A DNA stretch of 64,000 nt, from assembly GCF_028682455.1 (NCBI RefSeq), contig NZ_JANHLD010000001.1, forward strand, positions 620,001 through 684,000, in the 5' to 3' direction. The notes below the pieces were generated by a model that had not been told where the DNA came from, did not search any database, and saw nothing but the letters and a program-made list of their open reading frames with translations. How positions within the stretch are numbered: the first letter of the stretch is position 1; every line of letters starts with the position of its first letter. The translations under genes and the position numbers were made by a program. Positions 1 to 8,664 of the stretch are shown here, in pieces. This DNA comes from Pseudomonas putida. GTDB taxonomy: Bacteria > Pseudomonadota > Gammaproteobacteria > Pseudomonadales > Pseudomonadaceae.

Positions 1-248
1 TCAGCGGCCAGGGCCTTGAGGCGTTCGGCGTACTCGTGGGCAGCCTTGATGTCGTGGATCGAGCAGGGGCCGATCACCACGAACAGGCGGTGGTCCTTGC
101 CGTCGAGGATATTGCGCACCACTTCACGGCCCGCAGTCACGGTCTTGAGCGCAGTGGCGCTCAGGGGAATTTCCTTCTTGAGCTGATCGGGGGTGATCAA
201 GGTCTCGTTGGAGGCAACGTTTAGGTCATCGATCGGTAAATCAGCCAT
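1..248 (-). CDS. aroF: 3-deoxy-7-phosphoheptulonate synthase (DAHP synthase), N-terminal part
   Basis: Condenses phosphoenolpyruvate and erythrose 4-phosphate, the first step of the shikimate pathway in the cytoplasm. Only the first 82 residues lie in the window; the gene continues beyond the left edge. The ATG at 246-248 opens a protein starting MADLPIDDLNV and reaching the family motif LFVVIGPCSIHD at about residues 54-65, the phosphoenolpyruvate-binding region of class I (AroF/G/H-type) enzymes. The Pseudomonas N-terminal extension ahead of the barrel is visible. Which feedback isozyme this is (Tyr-, Phe- or Trp-sensitive) cannot be decided from this part, so the symbol is tentative. Confidence 0.9.
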   Translation of the reverse strand, partial: MADLPIDDLNVASNETLITPDQLKKEIPLSATALKTVTAGREVVRNILDGKDHRLFVVIGPCSIHDIKAAHEYAERLKALAA

Positions 249-417
249 CGTGTTACTCGTCAGGTCACGGGTGCCGGCCGCCAGCGATCCCCGTGCGGCG
301 GAGCAGCATGATTGTACGCAGCGGGGAGCCGAACCTTAGCGCGTTACACCGTGGCTAGACAATGGGCAGAGCCCGCTTTCCTGCGTGTGAAAGCCCGCAG
401 GGGCAGGGTTTTTGTCG

Positions 418-864
418 TTAAATGAGAATCTGTCGGGTATGGGTGGCTTCAAGGCTTGCCTCGGAGAACTCGCCCGCGTGCACGCTGACCCATTGGCAGG
501 CGAGGGTGTCGAGGTCGGGCGGGGTGGTTTCGTCGAGGGACTGCTGCTGGTAAAGATGCTGGATCTGGCAGACCTGCTCACTCATTCGCGCCCCGAACAG
601 TGCCTGTTCATCGACAAAGGCAATGCCGACCCGATAGCCGTCCTGGTGTTTCTGGCACCAGGCCACATAGCCTGGGTAGCGTGCCGACTCACCGAGCGAG
701 GGAATGAACATTTCAATGGCCATGCCCCGGCGGTAGGCGCGGGGGTGGTTGCAGGCGATACCGCCCAGGCTGATAGTGTGCAGGCGCTGGCGAAACAGGC
801 TGGGTGACTGGCGTAGGGCCAGTTCGACCGGAACATCGTCCGGGTGTGTCAGGTATCCACGCAT
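418..864 (-). CDS. PilZ domain protein (148 aa)
   Basis: A small soluble protein of the PilZ-like family. It starts MRGYLTHPDDVPVEL; the stretch SLGGIACNHPRAYRRGMAIEMFIPSLG (residues about 32-58) matches the PilZ D/N-x-S-x-x-G region, and YVAWCQKHQDGYRVGIAFVD matches the second beta strand pattern. The usual RxxxR c-di-GMP-binding motif is not clear at the N-terminus, so ligand binding is uncertain. It is a single gene between DAHP synthase and the divergent panE, with a separate promoter region in the 865-980 gap. The fold call is fairly sure; partner and role are unknown. Confidence 0.7.
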   Translation of the reverse strand: MRGYLTHPDDVPVELALRQSPSLFRQRLHTISLGGIACNHPRAYRRGMAIEMFIPSLGESARYPGYVAWCQKHQDGYRVGIAFVDEQALFGARMSEQVCQIQHLYQQQSLDETTPPDLDTLACQWVSVHAGEFSEASLEATHTRQILI

Positions 865-980
865 GATCGACTCCGTGTCGATTTTTTGACCTTGTTCGCC
901 TCAGTATAGTGAAGGTTGGAAAAGCGGTTGATTTGCGTGTCAAAAAAATGAACAAACAATAAGCAATCGAGGAGAGCAGC

Positions 981-1970
981 ATGAGCACCAGCAGTCCGCG
1001 TATCGGCGTCATCGGAACCGGCGCCATTGGCGGCTTTTATGGGTTGATGCTGGCACGGGCCGGGTTTGACGTGCACTTTCTTCTGCGCAGCGAGTTCGAA
1101 GCGGTCAATACCCGGGGATTGCGGGTCGAGAGTGCCGTGCACGGCACGCTGCAGATGCCGGTACAGGCCTACGCCGATGCCAGCGATATGCCGCCGTGCG
1201 ACTGGTTGCTGGTGGGCGCCAAGACCACCAGCAATGCCGAACTTGCCCCTGTGATCGCCCAGGCTGCGGCGACTGATTGCAAGGTCGTGCTATTGCAGAA
1301 CGGCCTGGATGTGGAAGAACGGTTGCGCCCGTTGTTGCCTGCCAACCTGCACCTGCTCGGTGGCCTGTGCTTTATCTGCGTCGATCGGCAGGCGCCAGGG
1401 GTTGTGCGTCACCAGGCCCTGGGCGCGGTGCACCTGGGCTATCACAGTGGCCCGGCGGCGGACGCCGCCGCGCGCCAGTATATTGTCGAAGCCGGGGCCG
1501 ACCTGTTTCGCGCGGCCGGTATCGACTCACAGGCCATGGGTAACCTTGCCCAGGCGCGCTGGCAGAAGCTGGTGTGGAACGTGCCTTACAACGGCTTGTC
1601 GGTGCTGCTCAAGGCCAGCACCACGGCGCTGATGGGCAATCCGCACAGTCGGGCATTGATCCAGGCGTTGATGGCCGAGGTGGTCGAAGGGGCGCGCTCA
1701 TGTGGCCATGAGTTGCCTGAGGGCTATGCTGAGCATCTGTTCGCGGTAACCGAAAAAATGCCCGACTACTGGCCGAGCATGTACCACGACTTTACCGGGC
1801 AGCGACCGCTGGAACTGGAGGCGATCTATGCTCAACCCCTGGCCCAGGCGCGGGAAGCAGGCTGCAGCTTGCCGCGGATCGAGGCCCTGTATCAGGCGCT
1901 GGCGTTTATCGAACGGGGTAATCGCGGGGCAGGCTCGCACCCACAGGCCCCGGGAGGGCGCAACGAATGA
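981..1970 (+). CDS. panE: 2-dehydropantoate 2-reductase
   Basis: Reduces ketopantoate to pantoate with NADPH in the pantothenate/CoA pathway. The 329-residue product opens with a Rossmann nucleotide-binding motif, GVIGTGAIGGFYGLMLARAG (residues about 9-28). The middle has the family segment LVGAKTTSNAEL, followed by LLQNGLDVEERL. The C-terminal helical domain contains the KLVWNVPYNGLSVLL stretch with the conserved Lys-Asn pair. The ATG at 981 follows a strong GAGGAG ribosome site. Its stop overlaps the start of the 5'-nucleotidase gene (ATGA at 1967-1970), so the two are co-transcribed. Pseudomonads carry several PanE paralogues, so the physiological substrate could be another 2-keto acid. 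Confidence 0.85.
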   Translation: MSTSSPRIGVIGTGAIGGFYGLMLARAGFDVHFLLRSEFEAVNTRGLRVESAVHGTLQMPVQAYADASDMPPCDWLLVGAKTTSNAELAPVIAQAAATDCKVVLLQNGLDVEERLRPLLPANLHLLGGLCFICVDRQAPGVVRHQALGAVHLGYHSGPAADAAARQYIVEAGADLFRAAGIDSQAMGNLAQARWQKLVWNVPYNGLSVLLKASTTALMGNPHSRALIQALMAEVVEGARSCGHELPEGYAEHLFAVTEKMPDYWPSMYHDFTGQRPLELEAIYAQPLAQAREAGCSLPRIEALYQALAFIERGNRGAGSHPQAPGGRNE

Positions 1971-2875
1971 GCAAGAACCTGGGCGATAAACTGGTCATTG
2001 CCATCTCCTCGCGGGCGCTGTTCGACCTTAGCGAGAGCCATCGCATCTACCTGGCGCAGGGGGTCGAAGCCTACCGCCAATACCAGATCGACCATGAGGA
2101 CGAAGTGCTCGCGCCCGGCGATGCCTTCCCCCTCGTGCAAAAGTTGCTGGGCCTCAATGCCCATCTTGGCCAGCCGCGGGTCGAAGTGGTTTTGGTGTCG
2201 CGCAACAGTGCCGACACGGGCTTGCGGGTGTTCAACTCCATCGAACACCACGGCCTGGGCATCTACCGCGCAGCGTTCGTCGGCGGGCGCAGCCCATATC
2301 CGTACCTGGCGGCCTTTGCTTGCCACCTGTTCCTCTCCACCGATGCCGATGATGTACGCAGCGCCCTGGAGGCCGGGTTCGCCGCAGCGACCATTCTTTC
2401 CGGTGGTGCGCAGCGGGCCAACAGCGATGAATTGCGCATCGCCTTCGATGGCGATGCGGTGCTGTTTTCCGATGAATCCGAGCGGGTATATCAGCTGGGT
2501 GGGCTCGAGGCGTTTCAGGCCAGCGAACGCCAGTCGGCCCGCGAACCGCTGCGGGGAGGGCCGTTCAAGCCATTCCTGGCCGCGCTCAATCGCTTGCAGA
2601 AGGAGTTTCCCGAAGGTACCTGCCCGATCCGCACGGCGCTGGTGACGGCCCGTTCGGCGCCGGCCCATGAGCGGGTCATTCGCACCCTGCGCGAATGGGA
2701 TATCCGCCTGGATGAGTCGTTGTTCCTCGGCGGCCTGGACAAGTCGGCATTCCTCGAAGCCTTCGCCGCCGATGTGTTTTTCGACGACCAGGCCGGCCAT
2801 TGCGAGCGGGCCCGCAGCGTGGTGGCAACCGGTCATGTCCCCCATGGAATCAGCAACGAACCGACCCTGGGCTGA
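1967..2875 (+). CDS. Cytosolic 5'-nucleotidase family protein
   Basis: 302-residue member of the bacterial cytosolic 5'-nucleotidase family (PF06189 type), expected to dephosphorylate nucleoside monophosphates. It starts MSKNLGDKLVIAISSRALFDL. The family fingerprints include a SRNSADTGLRVFNSIEHHGL block (about residues 77-96) and a C-terminal acidic motif VFFDDQAGHCERAR (about 276-289). It is translationally coupled to panE by an ATGA overlap, an arrangement that may only reflect shared transcription. No signal peptide or membrane segment is seen. The family call is good; substrate preference is not readable. Confidence 0.75.
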   Translation: MSKNLGDKLVIAISSRALFDLSESHRIYLAQGVEAYRQYQIDHEDEVLAPGDAFPLVQKLLGLNAHLGQPRVEVVLVSRNSADTGLRVFNSIEHHGLGIYRAAFVGGRSPYPYLAAFACHLFLSTDADDVRSALEAGFAAATILSGGAQRANSDELRIAFDGDAVLFSDESERVYQLGGLEAFQASERQSAREPLRGGPFKPFLAALNRLQKEFPEGTCPIRTALVTARSAPAHERVIRTLREWDIRLDESLFLGGLDKSAFLEAFAADVFFDDQAGHCERARSVVATGHVPHGISNEPTLG

Positions 2876-2968
2876 GGCTTTTGCGCCTGGCGCCGGACGG
2901 AACGGCGCGTTACACGGGCGCTGCTAAGCTGAAGCTTGCTCTGCCCAGGCGGCAGTCGAGGAGGTCGA

Positions 2969-3466
2969 ATGATCCGTTCCATGCTCTATGCCACCGACCT
3001 CGGTGTATACGCACCTTTTGTCATGCAACACGCCCTCGCACTGGCGCGCACCTTCAATGCAGAGCTCTATGTGATTCATGCCGTGGAGCCCATGGGGCAG
3101 TTCGCCGAGTCGCTGCTGCAAAGCTACCTGGACGAACGCACCCTCGACGAGTTGCATAGCCAGGGGGTCAACAGTGTCATGGCCAACATCGAGCAACGGG
3201 TGCTGGACAATTTTCGCGACGAGCTCGGCGAGGAGGCCGACCTTGCATTGATCAAGGCAGTGCGCGTGCGCCAGGGCGATCCCGCCCAGGTGATTCTCGA
3301 GCAAGCCCAGCGCCTGAGTGTCGACCTGCTGATCTTCGGCAGCCACAGCCAGGGGGCGGGTGTCGATATTCCCATTGGCCGCACCGCTGTGCGCTTGCTG
3401 CAGTTGTCGCCGGTGCCGGTGTACATGGTGCCATTGGCGCAGCACTTGGGGCGTAGGAAGGTATAG
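2969..3466 (+). CDS. Universal stress protein (single UspA domain)
   Basis: 165-residue UspA-fold protein. I chose the ATG at 2969 because it follows a GAGGAGG ribosome site and yields the standard Usp start MIRSMLYATDLG; an upstream extension in the same frame lacks this. The C-terminal part DLLIFGSHSQGAG, followed by GRTAVRLLQLSPVPVYMVP, fits the G-x2-G-x9-G nucleotide-binding pattern with changes, so ATP binding is possible but not certain. It stands alone between the 5'-nucleotidase and cysB. Such proteins are usually induced by stationary phase or respiratory stress. Confidence 0.85.
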   Translation: MIRSMLYATDLGVYAPFVMQHALALARTFNAELYVIHAVEPMGQFAESLLQSYLDERTLDELHSQGVNSVMANIEQRVLDNFRDELGEEADLALIKAVRVRQGDPAQVILEQAQRLSVDLLIFGSHSQGAGVDIPIGRTAVRLLQLSPVPVYMVPLAQHLGRRKV

Positions 3467-3479
3467 CGGGGCGTTGTAA

Positions 3480-4566
<1,087 letters not shown>

Positions 4567-4600
4567 AGCTTCAGGTTCCAAGCTCCAAGCTCTAAGAGAA

Positions 4601-4628
4601 AGCAGTCCGCGTGCGGGCTGCTTTTTTC
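4601..4628 (+). terminator. Rho-independent terminator of cysB
   Basis: AGCAGTCCG / CGGGCTGCT form a 9-bp stem (one G-T pair) with a CGTG loop, followed directly by TTTTTT, 35 bases after the cysB stop. Confidence 0.85.
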
Positions 4629-4656
4629 TTGTGGCTTGAAACCTACAGCTTGCAGC

Positions 4657-5391
4657 TCAAGTCTTTGCGATCAGATTGCCGGCGTGCAGCCCGCATTCCT
4701 TCTGGGTGGATTCCTCCCACCACCAGCGGCCTTCACGCTCGTGCTGGTTCGGCAGTACCGGGCGGGTGCACGGCTCGCAACCGATGCTGATGAAGCCACG
4801 CTCGTGCAGGCTGTTGTACGGCAACTCCAGCATGCGAATGTAGCCCCAGACTTCCTCGCTGCTCATCTGTGCCAGCGGATTGAACTTGTACAGCGGGCGC
4901 TCAGGCGTGGAGAAGGCGCCGTCGATTTCCAGCGCGGCCACCTGGCTACGGGTGCCTGGGCTCTGGTCGCGGCGCTGGCCGGTGGCCCAGGCGCTGACCG
5001 TGCCCAGTTTGCGTCGCAGCGGTTCGATCTTGCGGATGCCGCAGCATTCGCCATGGCCGTCCTTGTAGAAACTGAACAGGCCCTTTTCCTTGACGAAGGG
5101 GTCGAGTTTGCTGCGGTCGGGGGAGAGGATCTCGATCGGCAAGTTGTAATGCTCGCGCACCTGATCGATGAAACGGTAGGTTTCCGGGTGCAGGCGGCCA
5201 GTGTCGAGGCTGAATACCTTGACGTTCTTGTTCAGCTTCCAGGCCATGTCCACCAGCACCACGTCTTCGGCGCCGCTGAAGGAGATCCACAGGTCATCGC
5301 CAAAGTGCTCGAAGGCGAGCTTGAGGATGTCTTGCGGGGACTTGTTGGCGTAGGTCGCGGCCAGGGCGGCGACGTCGAAGGGTTGGCTCAT
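4657..5391 (-). CDS. cysH: Assimilatory adenylyl-sulfate (APS) reductase
   Basis: Reduces adenylyl sulfate to sulfite in cysteine synthesis. The ATG at 5389-5391 ([10 protein letters not shown]) is preferred over one six codons upstream because GGAAG lies at the right distance. At 244 residues it has the PP-loop motif [17 protein letters not shown] (about 35-51). The two cysteine pairs ECCGIRK and GCEPCTRP hold a [4Fe-4S] cluster and mark an APS-type rather than PAPS-type reductase. The C-terminal ECGLH has the catalytic cysteine. It is convergent with cysB, which should activate it. Confidence 0.95.
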   Translation of the reverse strand: MSQPFDVAALAATYANKSPQDILKLAFEHFGDDLWISFSGAEDVVLVDMAWKLNKNVKVFSLDTGRLHPETYRFIDQVREHYNLPIEILSPDRSKLDPFVKEKGLFSFYKDGHGECCGIRKIEPLRRKLGTVSAWATGQRRDQSPGTRSQVAALEIDGAFSTPERPLYKFNPLAQMSSEEVWGYIRMLELPYNSLHERGFISIGCEPCTRPVLPNQHEREGRWWWEESTQKECGLHAGNLIAKT

Positions 5392-5520
5392 CAGGCGGCT
5401 TCCGGTCATTGAATGGCGCTTGGCGCTCGTAATGTGCCGATCTTAACAAAAATTGCCCGGGCAGACGCCTCGCATGTAGAGTGCGGCTTCCCATTTTTGG
5501 CGTTGTTCGAGGAGTGTGCT

Positions 5521-6138
5521 GTGGAAATTGCCTGTCTCGACCTGGAAGGCGTATTGGTCCCGGAAATCTGGATCGCCTTCGCGGAAAAAACCGGAATCGA
5601 ATCGCTGCGGGCTACCACCCGCGATATTCCCGACTACGACGTGCTGATGAAACAGCGTCTGCGTATTCTGGACGAGCACGGTCTCAAGCTGTCCGACATC
5701 CAGGCGGTCATCGCCACGCTCAAGCCGCTGGACGGCGCCATTGAGTTCGTCGACTGGCTGCGCGAGCGCTTCCAGGTGGTGATCCTTTCCGACACCTTCT
5801 ACGAGTTCTCCCAGCCGCTGATGCGTCAGCTGGGCTTCCCGACCCTGCTGTGCCATCGCCTGATCACTGATGACACCGACCGCGTGACCGGCTATCAGTT
5901 GCGCCAGAAAGATCCCAAGCGCCAGTCGGTGCTGGCCTTCAAGAGCCTGTACTACCGGGTGATCGCCGCCGGCGACTCGTACAACGACACCACCATGCTG
6001 GGTGAGGCCGATGCCGGGATCCTGTTCCATGCACCGGAGAACGTGATCCGCGAATTCCCGCAGTTTCCGGCCGTGCATGACTTCGAGGCACTGAAGAAGG
6101 AGTTCATCAAGGCTTCGAACCGGTCGTTGAGTCTGTAG
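5521..6138 (+). CDS. thrH: Phosphoserine/homoserine phosphotransferase ThrH
   Basis: HAD-family enzyme with phosphoserine phosphatase and phosphoserine:homoserine phosphotransferase activity in P. aeruginosa. Translation should start at GTG 5521 (MEIACLDLEGVLVPE), preceded by GAGGAG; this gives 205 residues, the length of the characterised enzyme. Visible HAD motifs are DLEG (motif I, about residues 7-10), VILSDTFYEF (motif II, about 85-94) and GDSYNDTTML (motif IV, about 150-159). It is monocistronic, with a REP pair directly after the stop. Confidence 0.93.
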   Translation: MEIACLDLEGVLVPEIWIAFAEKTGIESLRATTRDIPDYDVLMKQRLRILDEHGLKLSDIQAVIATLKPLDGAIEFVDWLRERFQVVILSDTFYEFSQPLMRQLGFPTLLCHRLITDDTDRVTGYQLRQKDPKRQSVLAFKSLYYRVIAAGDSYNDTTMLGEADAGILFHAPENVIREFPQFPAVHDFEALKKEFIKASNRSLSL

Positions 6139-6145
6139 CGGCCCC

Positions 6146-6203
6146 TCGCGGGGCAAGCCCGCTCCTACAGGCAATGTGTGTAGGAGCGGGCTTGCCCCGC
6201 GAT
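6146..6203. repeat. REP pair (BIME) between thrH and pabB
   Basis: Two inverted copies of the P. putida-type REP (CGCGGGGCAAGCCCGCTC and GAGCGGGCTTGCCCCGCG) separated by about 10 bases. They lie between the convergent thrH and pabB stops and can form a strong hairpin. Confidence 0.9.
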
Positions 6204-6207
6204 GCAT

Positions 6208-7551
6208 TCAAAGCCCCTGCAACGTCTCGAGCAACACCTTCACCTTGGTAATCGACTCCTCGTACTCCGCCTGCCAGTCCGAGTCGGCTACCACCGCACC
6301 ACCGCCCCAGCAACATACCTGACCGTCCTTGACCAGCAAGCTGCGGATGGCAATCGAGCTGTCCATCTCGCCACGCACGTCCACATACAGCAACGAGCCG
6401 CAGTACAACGCCCGACGGCTGGGTTCCAGCTCGTCGATGATCTGCATGGCGCGGATTTTTGGTGCGCCGGTGATCGAGCCCCCAGGGAAGCTGCCGGCGA
6501 TCAGGTCCAGGGCGTCCTTGTCGGCAGCCAGGCGGCCGGTGACGCTGCTGACCAGGTGATGGACGTTGGGGTAGCTCTCCAGGCTGAACAGCTCCGGCAC
6601 CTTCACCGAGCCCACCTCGCAGGTGCGACCCAGGTCGTTGCGCAGCAGGTCGACGATCATCAGGTTCTCGGCACGGTCCTTTTGGCTGGCCAGCAGTTCG
6701 GCGCCGTTGCGGGCGTCTTCGGCGGCATCTGCACTGCGTGGCCGGGTACCCTTGATCGGGCGGGTTTCTACCTGGCCGGCGCTGACCTGGATAAAACGCT
6801 CCGGTGAGAAGCTCAGCAGGGCGCTGCCGTCAGCCAGCAGCTGGAAACCCGAGTAAGGCGTCGGGCAGGCCCGGCGCAGTGCCTGGTAGGCGTGCCATGG
6901 GTCGCCCTGGCACGGTGCGCGAAAACGCTGGGTGAGGTTGATCTGGTAGCAGTCACCGGCATGGATGTACTGCTGCACCCGGTCGAACGCACTGCGATAG
7001 TCCTCGGCGCTGATGTCGCCACGCATGGGCGCCTGCAGTGAAAAGTGCGCTTGGTCTTGCCCGGCCGGTGCTTCGAACAGCGCGATCAGGCGCTGGCGCT
7101 CGGCATTGACAAGGCTTGGGTGAAACACCAGCTGGCTCTGCTTGCACTGGTGGTCGCTGATCAGTGCCCAGGCGTAGAGCCCAAGGTGGGCGTCCGCCAG
7201 GCCCAGGTCGTCGACGGCCAGGCTCGGCAAATGCTCAAGGCGTCGGCCGAAATCGTAGCTGAGATAGCCGATCAGGCCGCCGGCAAAGGGCAGCTCAGCG
7301 CCCGGGGGCAAGTCGGCATGGCCCAGTTGCCCAAGGCTCTGGCGCAGGCGTTGCAGGTAGGTTTCACCGCTCTCGCGGGTCTGCGGTGCCAGGTTTTGCA
7401 GCGGCCAGGCGCTGAGCAGGTCGTAGCGGCCGCGTTCGGCGCCCGGGCGTGCGCTGTCGAGCAGTACGGCACCAGGCGCCTTGCGGATGCGTGTGAAGTA
7501 GGCCGCAGGGTCGGCGAGATAAGGCAGGGGGTGGAGCGTACAGGTCGGCAT
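6208..7551 (-). CDS. pabB: Aminodeoxychorismate synthase component I
   Basis: Converts chorismate and ammonia to 4-amino-4-deoxychorismate for folate synthesis, working with PabA. 447 residues, the usual length. The N-terminal tryptophan-site-like domain (FAGGLIGYLSYDFGRRLE) is followed by the chorismate-binding domain with YIHAGDCYQINLTQRF (about residues 190-205), RPIKGTRPRS (265-274), ENLMIVDLLRNDLGR (295-309) and GSITGAPKIRAMQIIDELE (353-371). The PIKGT lysine is the covalent catalytic residue in PabB; anthranilate synthase has alanine there, so this is PabB rather than TrpE. Confidence 0.95.
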   Translation of the reverse strand: MPTCTLHPLPYLADPAAYFTRIRKAPGAVLLDSARPGAERGRYDLLSAWPLQNLAPQTRESGETYLQRLRQSLGQLGHADLPPGAELPFAGGLIGYLSYDFGRRLEHLPSLAVDDLGLADAHLGLYAWALISDHQCKQSQLVFHPSLVNAERQRLIALFEAPAGQDQAHFSLQAPMRGDISAEDYRSAFDRVQQYIHAGDCYQINLTQRFRAPCQGDPWHAYQALRRACPTPYSGFQLLADGSALLSFSPERFIQVSAGQVETRPIKGTRPRSADAAEDARNGAELLASQKDRAENLMIVDLLRNDLGRTCEVGSVKVPELFSLESYPNVHHLVSSVTGRLAADKDALDLIAGSFPGGSITGAPKIRAMQIIDELEPSRRALYCGSLLYVDVRGEMDSSIAIRSLLVKDGQVCCWGGGAVVADSDWQAEYEESITKVKVLLETLQGL

Positions 7552-7634
7552 GCAAGTGAACAGCTATGAATGCGGGGGAGGCGATTGTAGTCCTGTGCAG
7601 GAACTGCGCCTAGCGCTGACTGCGACCGTGAGTG

Positions 7635-7674
7635 CCTGGCCCGCGTCAGCCAGTATTGGTTGGCGCGGGCCAGG
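7635..7674. other. Strong hairpin between pabB and the ATP-grasp operon
   Basis: CCTGGCCCGCG and CGCGGGCCAGG form a perfect 11-bp outer stem, with a shorter inner CAGCCA/TGGTTG pairing. It lies just past the stop of the ATP-grasp gene, upstream of pabB. There is no T-run on the minus strand, so it is a poor intrinsic terminator; it may stabilise the operon's 3' end. Confidence 0.55.
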
Positions 7675-7683
7675 TGTTTGCAC

Positions 7684-8664
7684 TCAGGTGGACGGTACGT
7701 GGCCGAACAGTGCCTGGGCGAAGCGCACGCGCTCCTCGGCGGTTTCCTGCTTGCCGTCTTTGGCCAGTTGCTCCAGGTGCGCCTCGATGGCGTGGGTGCG
7801 CTTGGTCAGGCCGCAGTCGTTGGCGATCTGGATGTTCAGGCCCGGGCGGGCATTGAGCTCGAGGATCAATGGGCCCTTGTCCTGGTCCAGCACCATGTCG
7901 ACACCGATGTAGCCCAGGCCGCACAACTCGTAGCAGCCGGCCGCCAGCTTCATGAAGCCATCCCAGTTCGGCAGTTGCACGCCATCCACTGCGTTGGTGG
8001 TGTCCGGGTGCTTGCTGATGATGTTGTTCAGCCAGGTGCCGCGCAGGGTCAGGCCGGTGGCCAGGTCGACACCGACGCCGATGGCGCCCTGGTGCAGGTT
8101 GGCCTTGCCGCCGGACTGGCGGGTCGGCAGGCGCAGCATGGCCATCACCGGGTAGCCCATCAGCACGATGATGCGGATGTCCGGCACACCTTCGTAGCTG
8201 ATGCTCTTGAAGATCTGGTCGGGGGTGACCCGGTACTCGATCAGGGCGCGGTCGCGGTGACCGCCCAGGGAGTACAGGCCCGTGAGGATGCTGGAGATCT
8301 GGTGCTCGATCTCCTCATGGCTGATGATCTTGCCCGAGACCGTGCGGTAGCGGTCCTCGAAGCGATCGGCAACTACCAGGATGCCGTCACCGCCGGCACC
8401 CTGGGCAGGCTTGACGACGAAGTCGTTGCGCCCGCCGATGATCTCGCCGAGTTTGTCGATCTCTTTCTCGGTGGAAATGATCCCGTACATTTCCGGCACA
8501 TGGATGCCGGCCTTGATGGCGCGTTCCTTGGTGATGATCTTGTCATCGACGATCGGGTACAGGTGGCGCTTGTTGTACTTGAGGACGTAGTCCGCATTGC
8601 GCCGGTTGATACCCATGATGCCCCGGGCCTCCAGGGCTTTCCAGGTTTTCCAGAGTCCGATCAT
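7684..8664 (-). CDS. ATP-grasp alpha-L-glutamate ligase-like protein
   Basis: 326-residue ATP-grasp protein related to RimK-type ligases, annotated in pseudomonads as alpha-L-glutamate ligase-like. It shows the ATP-binding glycine loop FVVKPAQGAGGDGILV (about residues 82-97) and the metal-binding end GPLILELNARPGLNIQIAN (about 265-283). The first enzyme motif starts at MIGLWKTWKALEARGIMGINRRN. It is the last gene of a three-gene operon; its ATG shares one base with the stop of the transglutaminase-7TM gene (TGATG). Family knowledge suggests it joins an amino acid to a carboxylate by an amide bond; the substrate is unknown. It is soluble and so cytoplasmic. Confidence 0.82.
   Translation of the reverse strand: MIGLWKTWKALEARGIMGINRRNADYVLKYNKRHLYPIVDDKIITKERAIKAGIHVPEMYGIISTEKEIDKLGEIIGGRNDFVVKPAQGAGGDGILVVADRFEDRYRTVSGKIISHEEIEHQISSILTGLYSLGGHRDRALIEYRVTPDQIFKSISYEGVPDIRIIVLMGYPVMAMLRLPTRQSGGKANLHQGAIGVGVDLATGLTLRGTWLNNIISKHPDTTNAVDGVQLPNWDGFMKLAAGCYELCGLGYIGVDMVLDQDKGPLILELNARPGLNIQIANDCGLTKRTHAIEAHLEQLAKDGKQETAEERVRFAQALFGHVPST

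Noticed and set aside
249-417. Attenuator or leader peptide before DAHP synthase
   Set aside because: The gap has a short GCTTTC/GAAAGC hairpin near the PilZ stop, but no aromatic-codon leader or terminator/antiterminator pair is visible.
2924-3445. Minus-strand open frames opposite the universal stress gene
   Set aside because: Shadow frames with repeated H/Q/L residues, without ribosome sites or recognisable domains.
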